DNA of 64,000 nucleotides. Source: an uncultured Bacilli bacterium (GTDB lineage: Bacteria; Bacillota_I; Bacilli_A; RF39; UBA660). This document shows positions 1-8,207 of the stretch, piece by piece (the first letter of the stretch is position 1; each line of letters begins with the position of its first letter). The DNA lies in contig CANQSQ010000001.1 of NCBI GenBank assembly GCA_947626565.1, forward strand, positions 28,900-92,899, given 5' to 3'. The position numbers and the translations under genes are program-made. The notes under the pieces were generated by a model. The model was not told where the DNA came from. It worked only from the letters and a program-made list of their open reading frames with translations, and searched no databases.

Positions 1-881
1 ATGCCCTTTTTACTAGCAGCTCCGATTCCACAAAAGTAACCAAGAGGAATGGAAATAACTAGGGCACAGGGACAAGAAGTTACTAAAAAGACGAGAGCTC
101 TATAAATCCAGGTATGATAATCTTTAGTGATTAAAGTTGGAATAAGAGCAATTATAAGAGCACAAAAAACAATAACAGGTGTATATATTTTAGCGAAGCG
201 ACTAAAAAAAGTTTCAGTTTTACTTTTACCCTCTTCAGTTTCAGAAAGTAATTTCATGATTCTCGCAGCTGTAGTAGAAGTAGCGGTTGATGTTGATTTT
301 ACTTTGATAAGTGAATCTCTATTGATACAACCACAAAGTATTTGATCATTAATGGTTACCTTTTTAGGAATGGCTTCACCGGTTAAGGGATAGGTATCAA
401 GAAAAGTTGTTCCTTCTAAAACTATTCCATCTAATGGTACTCTTTCACCAGGTTTTACAATAAAAATATCATCTATTTGGGCATCATCAACAGGAATAAT
501 TTTAGTGGCATTGCCATCTTGTAAAGTAACAGAATCAACTCGTAAATTGAGAAGTTCAGTAATAGACTTTTTACTTTTATAAACAGCTAAATCAGATAAA
601 TACTCCCCTATTTCAAATAAAAGCATAACCATGACAGCTTCTTCATAATTTTTTATTATAAAAGCGCCAATAGTAGCAATAATCATAAGTAGATTTTCAT
701 CAAAGAAATTTTTTTCTTTAATATTATCTAGTGCTTCAAGATAAATGGGATAACTAATAACTACGTAAGAAATAATTAAAAGGACTAACTGGAAGGGATT
801 ATTTTTAAAAAATAAGGCACTTATAAAAAATGCAATACTAATTATAATTCTTACTAAATTGACATTAAAAAACTTTTTCAT
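1..881 (-). CDS. Heavy-metal-translocating P-type ATPase (CadA/ZntA-like), C-terminus cut by window start
   Basis: Hand translation of the minus strand from ATG at 881-879 gives MKKFFNVNLVRIII...GERVPLDGIVLEGTTFLDTYPLTGEAIPKKV...VTSCPCALVISIPLGYFCGIGAASKKG; contains the TGE and SCPCAL P1B-ATPase motifs. No stop inside the window, so absent from the ORF track. Confidence 0.93.
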   Translation of the reverse strand, partial: MKKFFNVNLVRIIISIAFFISALFFKNNPFQLVLLIISYVVISYPIYLEALDNIKEKNFFDENLLMIIATIGAFIIKNYEEAVMVMLLFEIGEYLSDLAVYKSKKSITELLNLRVDSVTLQDGNATKIIPVDDAQIDDIFIVKPGERVPLDGIVLEGTTFLDTYPLTGEAIPKKVTINDQILCGCINRDSLIKVKSTSTATSTTAARIMKLLSETEEGKSKTETFFSRFAKIYTPVIVFCALIIALIPTLITKDYHTWIYRALVFLVTSCPCALVISIPLGYFCGIGAASKKG

Positions 882-1177
882 TGCATTACCTCCGAAATAT
901 GTTCAAGACCATATTTTAAAATTATTTTAATATGTTCATCACTAATAGAATAGTATACGTTCTTACCTATTTTTTCGGTTCTTACTAAGTTGGATGAACG
1001 AAGATTTTTCAGTTGATGAGATATAGCCGATTGAGATACATCTAAAATATCACTTAACTCATTAACACATAATGGTTTATTTAAAAGAGCATCTAAAATT
1101 CTAAGTCTGGTTTGGTCACCAAATATTTTATAAAATTCACTTAAACCGTATAATAATTCTTTACTATGTAATCGCAT
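878..1177 (-). CDS. ArsR/SmtB-family metal-responsive repressor
   Basis: wHTH ELSDILDVSQSAISHQLKNLR; C-terminal DEHIKIILKYGLEHISE fits the alpha5 D-x-H-x10-H-x2-E metal site; overlaps the ATPase start by ATGA. Confidence 0.93.
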   Translation of the reverse strand: MRLHSKELLYGLSEFYKIFGDQTRLRILDALLNKPLCVNELSDILDVSQSAISHQLKNLRSSNLVRTEKIGKNVYYSISDEHIKIILKYGLEHISEVMQ

Positions 1178-1190
1178 TTTATTCTCCTTT

Positions 1191-1243
1191 ACATGAATGA
1201 TTGTTCATATATTCATACTATTATATGTTACAATTATTGTCAA
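1191..1243 (-). promoter_or_regulatory. Putative promoter and SmtB/CzrA-like operator of the arsR-ATPase operon
   Basis: Minus strand: TTGACA (1243-1238), 17-nt spacer, TAGTAT (1220-1215), then ATATGAACAATCATTCATGT (1210-1191) with TGAA..TTCA dyad resembling SmtB-family operators. Confidence 0.6.
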
Positions 1244-1337
1244 TATATTTTAAGTATAGTTGACAAATTTTTTTGTTGAGTATTTTAGTCTTCTATGATA
1301 GACTAGAAAATAGTTTTAAGTGAAAGGATATAGTAAT

Positions 1338-2243
1338 ATGGCTTGGAATTATAGACTTATTGAAAAAAGAATATTTGACTTAGAATGTAAACCAAGTCTT
1401 GATACCAAAGAGAAAATTGCTTTAGCTCAACTACGTTATTTATTAGGAATTTATGATAATTTTATGTTTTTTAAGTATCAAAAAAGTGATGAGCAAATTT
1501 TCTCTATATTACAAGAACGCGCTACTATTTATAACGATATTTGGAAAGATGAAAAACTTAGGCTTAAGAAAACACAAGAAGTTGATTTTTCTTTAGATGA
1601 AGCATTAGAAATAATGCATGACTTTTATATGGAACAAAGTGATACTTTTAAAAAGGCTTTTTTACAATTATTTAAAGAGCAAAGTAATATTATAAATGTT
1701 AGTGATAGTGACTCGTATACTTTTTATATTAGTATTTTTAAACAGACCTATATTAATATTACAAAAGATAAAACAATGAATTTTTTAAGTGATTTAGTTC
1801 ATGAATTTGCGCATGGTATGGCTAGTGTTATTAATGAAGATTTTAATAATAATAAGAATTATTCTTTAATAACAGAAGTTAATTCTATTTATTTTCAAAA
1901 GAAATTTTTAGATTATTTATTTAAAAATAATATTTATCCGGAGTTAGCTTTAAATGAAGAAATTAGATATGACAAATTTATTAATAGTGCTGGTAAGAGT
2001 ATTATTAATAATAAATATCTTTTAGATTGTTGGGATGAGTGTACTTATTTTAATTCTTTTTTGGTGGCGATAGAATTATATATGAATGAAAACGGATTAG
2101 ATTACTTAGAAAAAATTTTGTTAGAGACACCGCAAGATATTTATGAAGGGGCAATAGCTCCTGATAAGTATATTGAAGTTAATAAGAATATAGAAAATTA
2201 TCAAAAAAAACTTATTATATTAAATAATCAATATAATAAGTAG
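1338..2243 (+). CDS. Putative zinc metallopeptidase (HEXXH, M3/oligoendopeptidase-like)
   Basis: LSDLVHEFAHGMASVINEDF contains HEXXH. The ATG at 1338 follows a GAAAGGA RBS-like motif and is preferred over the 1320 start. Confidence 0.55.
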   Translation: MAWNYRLIEKRIFDLECKPSLDTKEKIALAQLRYLLGIYDNFMFFKYQKSDEQIFSILQERATIYNDIWKDEKLRLKKTQEVDFSLDEALEIMHDFYMEQSDTFKKAFLQLFKEQSNIINVSDSDSYTFYISIFKQTYINITKDKTMNFLSDLVHEFAHGMASVINEDFNNNKNYSLITEVNSIYFQKKFLDYLFKNNIYPELALNEEIRYDKFINSAGKSIINNKYLLDCWDECTYFNSFLVAIELYMNENGLDYLEKILLETPQDIYEGAIAPDKYIEVNKNIENYQKKLIILNNQYNK

Positions 2244-2249
2244 GTTAAT

Positions 2250-3476
2250 TTATTTTTTTATTTTATGAATAAGTTTTAATAAATAATAGTGATAAGAAAG
2301 AGGTAATTCAAACTCCCCTATTAGTTCTTCAACATAACCATTAAAACCTTTTTTAAATTCATAGATACCATAATCTTTAGGATGAGTAGCAATATTAGCA
2401 GGAATACCATAAAAATTATGCTTTTTAAAGCCATGTTTTAGACCATATTTAATTAGTTCCCATTGAATTAAATATTGAGAATTAAATTTCAAAAATTCCT
2501 CATAATTACCACTTGATAAATAAATAATTTCAGGTTGAATTAATATAAACATAGAGCCAGATAAAGTTATGATATCTTTTTTTTGTTCGTTACGAATAGC
2601 ATTAGACTCATCTATTCTTTTATTTAATGTCTTAAGATCTTCTTCTATATTTTTTCTTTTACCATCATTAGCTTTATTAGGACTTAGTTTAGCTAGTTTG
2701 TCTTCTTTTTCGTGTTTTTCAGCTTCTAATTTAGTAATATATTTTTTTAAATTAAGCTCAGTAATAAAAAATTTAACTTCATCTTTGTCATGGAATAATT
2801 TATACATGTCTTGATAATAAGATATGTTACGAACATGGAAACTTTTTCTAGCACCTGTTTCTTCCAAAATATTATGAAAACGTTCTAATTCATCATAAGA
2901 AACTTCATGAACTTCAATACCAAATTTTTCTGTTTTACGAATAATATTACGGGTATTTTGACGCATTTCTTTTAATAAATCTTCTTCCGTTTTATTTTCT
3001 AGGTCTAAAGAAAACATCCACCCTACTTGTTCCATATCTTTGATAGGAACTTTTTTAAAGCCAAGTTCTTCTAAATGTTTAACAACATTAGAATTATCTA
3101 CGCCTCCTTCAACAAGGTTGCCGTCAATATCACGTTGTTTATAAATTAGATATGGGTCAACACGAAAAACATAGGCTTTTTTAGTTTTAAGATATTTCTT
3201 TAATTCAGTGGTAAAAAAAGTCACTAACTCTTCATTATGAAAATCAAGAAGATAACCACGAGGAGAATAATATTCATAACGATTAAAATGGGCTTTACGA
3301 GATAAAAGCATGGTTGCAGCGATGATCTTTTTCTTGTCTTTTACACCTACATAAGTTGTGGTCCAATGGGCTTTTTCACGTAGTTTTCCTATTTCAATAG
3401 CCGATAAAAAGGTTTTTAAAGGATGTTTTTCCCAGTATTTTTGATATTCTTTTTCGGTTAATTCAACAAATTGCAT
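2250..3476 (-). CDS. FemAB-family aminoacyltransferase (peptidoglycan interpeptide bridge)
   Basis: FemA/FemX-like protein with internal coiled-coil arm (ITKLEAEKHEKEDKLAKL...KNIEEDLKTLNKRI) and C-terminal KHNFYGIP...GIYEFKKGFNGYVEELIGEFELPL. Confidence 0.9.
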   Translation of the reverse strand: MQFVELTEKEYQKYWEKHPLKTFLSAIEIGKLREKAHWTTTYVGVKDKKKIIAATMLLSRKAHFNRYEYYSPRGYLLDFHNEELVTFFTTELKKYLKTKKAYVFRVDPYLIYKQRDIDGNLVEGGVDNSNVVKHLEELGFKKVPIKDMEQVGWMFSLDLENKTEEDLLKEMRQNTRNIIRKTEKFGIEVHEVSYDELERFHNILEETGARKSFHVRNISYYQDMYKLFHDKDEVKFFITELNLKKYITKLEAEKHEKEDKLAKLSPNKANDGKRKNIEEDLKTLNKRIDESNAIRNEQKKDIITLSGSMFILIQPEIIYLSSGNYEEFLKFNSQYLIQWELIKYGLKHGFKKHNFYGIPANIATHPKDYGIYEFKKGFNGYVEELIGEFELPLSYHYYLLKLIHKIKK

Positions 3477-3486
3477 TATATCACTC

Positions 3487-4173
3487 CTAATGTTTTTTAG
3501 ATTTTCTTTTTCTTAAAGAAATATGTAGTGGATGGTAAATCTCAATATTGAATATAGTCATTAATAAAGAGATAATGGTAAGAATTAAAATGACACTTAC
3601 TATAAACAAAGGCATATTAAATTCATTAGTTTTTTCTTTAGTAGTATCAAGATAACTGTTAGTTAAATATTTTTCATAATTGTCATCAGTTATAACTACT
3701 TCATTATCAGCTGGGACAAAGTTAGGAAGATTTTTGATAGCTAATGTTTTTAAATTACTATTAACGATAACGGGATAGCCATAAACCTTTAGAGGTTTAG
3801 GAACGGTAGTTGTTCTTTCATAAGTATAATCAATTATATCTTTATACTTGGCATAATCATCTTCATTTATCGCAATGAGATAAGTGTGCCATTTTCCAGT
3901 AATTTCTTTTTCAATTACAAAATGAATACCAATATTTTTTTCTGGATAAGAGGCAAATTGCTCCGACATTTTAGATATTTCAATATAAGTATAATCAGTT
4001 GTTTCTTCGACTTCATTCCATGGTAAGATAGCTATATCTTCTTGATATAATTTATAGTCATATACCCCTAATATAGTAATAATAATTAGATGTATTATGA
4101 TTAGTAGCATCTTCATGGCAAATGATTTTTCATTAAATTTTTTCTTTAATTTGGTTCTTTTTTTATTATGCAT
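3487..4173 (-). CDS. Hypothetical membrane protein with extracytoplasmic domain between two TM helices
   Basis: ORF; N-terminal TM (MLLIIIHLIIITILGVY) and C-terminal TM (LFIVSVILILTIISLLMTIF). Confidence 0.7.
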   Translation of the reverse strand: MHNKKRTKLKKKFNEKSFAMKMLLIIIHLIIITILGVYDYKLYQEDIAILPWNEVEETTDYTYIEISKMSEQFASYPEKNIGIHFVIEKEITGKWHTYLIAINEDDYAKYKDIIDYTYERTTTVPKPLKVYGYPVIVNSNLKTLAIKNLPNFVPADNEVVITDDNYEKYLTNSYLDTTKEKTNEFNMPLFIVSVILILTIISLLMTIFNIEIYHPLHISLRKRKSKKH

Positions 4174-4186
4174 AATAAAACCCCTT

Positions 4187-5011
4187 TTATTCTTCTTTTA
4201 ATTGTCGTTTCTTCTTAGGAATAAAGCGGGAAGCAAATTTATAGTCATCCCTATTCTTTATATATAGACTTCCTAAAATACAGAAGGAAATAGCACCAAC
4301 AAAATTAACAAATAGATCTTTCATCGTATCTATTAATCCAACTTCTAAGTAGCCACCTTCAATGGTCATTAATTTATCATTGTTTTGATTAAAAAGTTCG
4401 GTTTTCGATATATTATCAACTATGACAGGAGTATTTTTTTTATCTTTGTTTAATTCAACGGAAGAAATTTTTTGAACTAGACGATCTTTTTGCATATCAA
4501 GGGCAAAATACTGGTCCATTGTAAATTCACAAAATTCCCATAAAACCCCGATAGTCATGGAAAAACAAAAAGCAACAAGTCCAACAAAAGCAGGAGTTAA
4601 ATTAAATTGAATCGTTTCCGTATTATTTAAAATATCAATTAATGATAACCCAACAGCGGCACATAAAAAGCCGTTTAAAGTATGAAGCATAGTATCCCAA
4701 TGAGTAAAAACACCATAAAAATTTTGAATTTCACCAAGAATTTCAGCGGAAAATATAAAAAGATAAACAACAATTTCTAAGGTAGTTGGTAATTCAATAT
4801 TAAATCGTTTGGAAATAAGATTAGGCAACGTAAACAATATTAAAGTAAAAATACATAGGAAAACATTGTTCCAATTGCCATGGATACTTTGAGCTACCAT
4901 ACAAATGATAACTAAAAATCTTAAAAAAAGATAAACAAATAAATTTAAAGTTAATTTAGGTTTTTCTTTTTTTATGGGACTTTGATTACTTTTAATTTTT
5001 TCTTTTTTCAT
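4187..5011 (-). CDS. Multi-pass membrane protein (DUF2238/YjdF-like)
   Basis: HWDTMLHTLNGFLCAAVGLSLID...GVLWEFCEF; multiple TM segments. Confidence 0.65.
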   Translation of the reverse strand: MKKEKIKSNQSPIKKEKPKLTLNLFVYLFLRFLVIICMVAQSIHGNWNNVFLCIFTLILFTLPNLISKRFNIELPTTLEIVVYLFIFSAEILGEIQNFYGVFTHWDTMLHTLNGFLCAAVGLSLIDILNNTETIQFNLTPAFVGLVAFCFSMTIGVLWEFCEFTMDQYFALDMQKDRLVQKISSVELNKDKKNTPVIVDNISKTELFNQNNDKLMTIEGGYLEVGLIDTMKDLFVNFVGAISFCILGSLYIKNRDDYKFASRFIPKKKRQLKEE

Positions 5012-5015
5012 AATA

Positions 5016-5942
5016 TCATTCCTTATTTTGAAAAAGCTTATTGATTTTTTCGGTCGGCAATAGCATTTTCATATTCTTTTCTACTTTAAAAGAAAACTTT
5101 TTAGTATCCGTACGATATTCTTCACCATCAATACACCAAGAAGTCTTTGGACCTGTTAAAAATTCAATCTCAAAGTTATCGGTTCGGTAATAGGTTATTC
5201 CAGGTATATCTTTAACATCAATAGTATTAATTAAAACGAGCATTTTAAGCATATCTTTTTTTGTTTTTACATCGGCTAAAGCTATTTCAAACTTATTATC
5301 ATCTAATTTAACATCATAATAAATATCTGATACACCTGCTACTCGGGAAGAATTAGTTATAAAGATAAAGGAATATTTACCTTCATAGGTTTTGTTGTTG
5401 ATTTTGTATTTTATATCATAGCAATTTATTTTGTTGCGAAATTGTTTAAGACCATACATGATATAGGCAATTTTTCCATATTTCTTTTTTAATTCACGTG
5501 GTGTATTATAGGCCATATCGATATAATCACCAAGACAAGCTACATAGACAAATGGAGTATTATTTATATAGCAAATATCAATATTCTTGGCTTTACCTTG
5601 TAAAATTTTTTCAAGATTTTCATTGATGTTGCGACTAAGTCCATACATATTACCAACATCATTAGTGGTACCCATAGGAAGATTAGCCAGAGTAAGTTTT
5701 TTTATTCTTTGCGTATTACCAGTTACTACTTCATTTAATGTTCCATCTCCACCAGCTGAAATAACTAAATCAATGTCATCGTCTAGTTCTTTTACAATAC
5801 GAATGGCATCAAACTTAGCTTTAGTAACTTTAATCTCTGTTTCATAACCATATTTACGGAGAATGTCATAGAGATTTTTTAAGTTATTGATTTTTTTCTT
5901 CTTACCACTAGCTGGATTCATGATAATTACACATTTTCGCAC
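5016..5942 (-). CDS. Diacylglycerol/lipid kinase family protein (DagK/YegS-like)
   Basis: IIMNPASGKKK, SAGGDGTLNEVVTG and LPMGTTNDVG motifs. Confidence 0.93.
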   Translation of the reverse strand: MRKCVIIMNPASGKKKKINNLKNLYDILRKYGYETEIKVTKAKFDAIRIVKELDDDIDLVISAGGDGTLNEVVTGNTQRIKKLTLANLPMGTTNDVGNMYGLSRNINENLEKILQGKAKNIDICYINNTPFVYVACLGDYIDMAYNTPRELKKKYGKIAYIMYGLKQFRNKINCYDIKYKINNKTYEGKYSFIFITNSSRVAGVSDIYYDVKLDDNKFEIALADVKTKKDMLKMLVLINTIDVKDIPGITYYRTDNFEIEFLTGPKTSWCIDGEEYRTDTKKFSFKVEKNMKMLLPTEKINKLFQNKE

Positions 5943-6040
5943 AAAATCATCTCCATTTTATTAGTTTTATTATAACACATTTTGAAGCAAATAACAGGTT
6001 GATTTAAATATATAGAAAAAGTACTAATTAATAGTACTTA

Positions 6041-8197
6041 TTAGTAATAAAAAATATTCATATCAACATTACCATTAACGCCTGGTACTTGAGCTTCATT
6101 AGTAAATTGCCAGCCTTCATATGGTCCTTGATAAGTTATATGATCATTCCATTGTCCAACCCAAGTAGTATACTCTCTAACATCAGTTGGAAATCTTGTT
6201 TCAATAAAATATTTTGAAGCATAAACACGAGCATTTACATGCAATAACGATTGAATCTGATTAGTAAAGGTTTTAATTATTTTACCATATGTTTCTTTAC
6301 TAATGTAATCACTTGATTGACCAGTGGAATTAATATGCCAAGATTCTATATCATAGTAAATAGCAAAAAGATTAGATGAAATATAAACATTATTATTTCT
6401 GATAACATTTATAACATAATTAGCTTCTTGAAGAGCCTCTTGTTCATTTTCGGCATAACTATAGAGATAAACTGAGTAAGGAATACCTAAACGATTTAGT
6501 TCTTTGATATTTCGTAAAAACTGACTATCTAGGGTATCGGAACCACTACCTAAACGAACTATGACACCATCAACTAAACCGGAATTTCTTACTGCATCCC
6601 AATTAATTGTACCATTGTGGTAGGAAACATCGATAACATATTTTTGATTAACATAACCTTCTAGGGCACCTGTTATAGTGTTGAATTTGTAATAAGCTCC
6701 AGCTAAACGTTGGACACCAAGTGCTTGAGAACCATCAGGATTATAATAGTAAGTTAGACCATTAACATTTTTAAAACCTTGAAGATAACCATCACTATTA
6801 AAGAGATAAGCTCGACCTTCAACAGTTTGATTGCCGGTAACTAAAACACCATTTTCATCTAGGTAGAAAATATTACCATTAAGACTTTGCCAACCTCTTT
6901 TTTGACTAGAATCAATATAAGAGAAAAAGTACTTTTTATCATCAATAACCTTAAAACCTTGAACAGCAAAATAATCAGAATCAAAATAATAAGTATGTTG
7001 ATTAATTGTTTGCCATCCATATTGGACAATTCCTTCTTCATTTAAAAGAAAAAGACGATTATTTAAACTTTGTAACCCTGTTAAAAGGGCAGAAGTATTA
7101 GAACTAAAGTAATAAGTATTATTGTCTATGGTTTGAAAGCCTTGATAAGCAAAGCCATCTTCACCAAAATAGTATTTTTGATTAGCAATCATTTGCCAAC
7201 CGTATTGGACAATTCCTTGATTATTTAAGTAAAATAATTTACCATTAAGGCCTTGCCAACCACTTTTTAAAGTAGAAGTTATATTACTGAAGAAATATGT
7301 TTCATCCCCTATTTTGTGGAAACCTTGATAAGCAAAACCATCTTCACCAAAATAGTATTTTTGATTAGCAATGGTTTGCCATCCATATTGAACAATTCCT
7401 TGATTATTTAAATAAAATAATTTACCATCTATACCTTGCCAACCACTTTTTAAAGCGGAAGTTATATTACTGAAAAAGTAGGTTTCAGCCCCTATTTTAT
7501 GAAAACCTTGGTAGGCAAAACCATCTTCACCAAAATAGTATTTTTGATTAGCAATTGTTTGCCATCCATATTGGACAATTCCTTGATTATTTAAATAAAA
7601 TAATTTACCATTAAGGCCTTGCCAACCACTTTTCAAAGCGGAAGTTATATTACTGAAGAAATAAGTTTTATCCCCTATTTTGTGGAAACCTTGATAAGCA
7701 AAACCATCTTCGCCAAAATAGTAAGTATCATTATTAAACTTTTTCCAACCATAGTAAATAGTTCCATCATTATTTAAGAAAAATAATTTACCATTTAAAC
7801 CTTGAAGGTCTTTTTTTAAGACATAGTTAATATTACTAAAAAAGTATGTTTTACCATCAATCTCATGGAAACCATTATAGGCATAGTAATCATCAGGACT
7901 AAAATAATACTTATTTCCAGCAATAGTTTTCCAACCTGTATAAACAGTTCCGTCATCATTTAAGAAAAATAATTTACCATTAAGGCCTTGAAGACCTTTT
8001 TTTAAAGCACTATTAACATAACTGAAAAAATAAGTCTTCCCCTCAATATCTTTAAAACCTTGAACTTTAGTACCATTTTCATAATAATAAGTATTATTAT
8101 TTTCTTTTATCCAGCCATCATTTAAGGCGTAAATATTTTTTGGTAAAAGAATGATATTAAGAATTATAAAGAAGCTTAAGAACCATCTTTTTTTCAT
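6041..8197 (-). CDS. Cell-wall-binding-repeat protein with C-terminal GH25 muramidase-like domain
   Basis: Signal peptide; many CW_binding/glucan-binding-type repeats (GWQTIANQKYYFGEDGFAYQGF); C-terminal YVIDVSYHNGTINWDAVRNSGLVDGVIVRLG...VDMNIFYY. Confidence 0.9.
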   Translation of the reverse strand: MKKRWFLSFFIILNIILLPKNIYALNDGWIKENNNTYYYENGTKVQGFKDIEGKTYFFSYVNSALKKGLQGLNGKLFFLNDDGTVYTGWKTIAGNKYYFSPDDYYAYNGFHEIDGKTYFFSNINYVLKKDLQGLNGKLFFLNNDGTIYYGWKKFNNDTYYFGEDGFAYQGFHKIGDKTYFFSNITSALKSGWQGLNGKLFYLNNQGIVQYGWQTIANQKYYFGEDGFAYQGFHKIGAETYFFSNITSALKSGWQGIDGKLFYLNNQGIVQYGWQTIANQKYYFGEDGFAYQGFHKIGDETYFFSNITSTLKSGWQGLNGKLFYLNNQGIVQYGWQMIANQKYYFGEDGFAYQGFQTIDNNTYYFSSNTSALLTGLQSLNNRLFLLNEEGIVQYGWQTINQHTYYFDSDYFAVQGFKVIDDKKYFFSYIDSSQKRGWQSLNGNIFYLDENGVLVTGNQTVEGRAYLFNSDGYLQGFKNVNGLTYYYNPDGSQALGVQRLAGAYYKFNTITGALEGYVNQKYVIDVSYHNGTINWDAVRNSGLVDGVIVRLGSGSDTLDSQFLRNIKELNRLGIPYSVYLYSYAENEQEALQEANYVINVIRNNNVYISSNLFAIYYDIESWHINSTGQSSDYISKETYGKIIKTFTNQIQSLLHVNARVYASKYFIETRFPTDVREYTTWVGQWNDHITYQGPYEGWQFTNEAQVPGVNGNVDMNIFYY
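7141..7740 (-). repeat. Tandem 183-bp (61-aa) near-identical cell-wall-binding repeats
   Basis: The cttgataagcaaa(g/a)ccatcttc(a/g)cc block recurs at 7141, 7324, 7507 and 7690 (period 183 bp). Confidence 0.85.
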
Positions 8198-8207
8198 ATT
8201 TCACCTC

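Noticed and set aside
127-345. 72-aa plus-strand ORF
   Set aside because: Antisense to the P-type ATPase coding frame, which has clear motifs.
6859-7041. 60-aa minus-strand ORF in another frame of the GH25 gene
   Set aside because: Out-of-frame ORF in repetitive AT-rich coding sequence.
7141-7740. Regularly spaced repeats considered as CRISPR
   Set aside because: Period 183 bp, in-frame protein repeats without short unique spacers.
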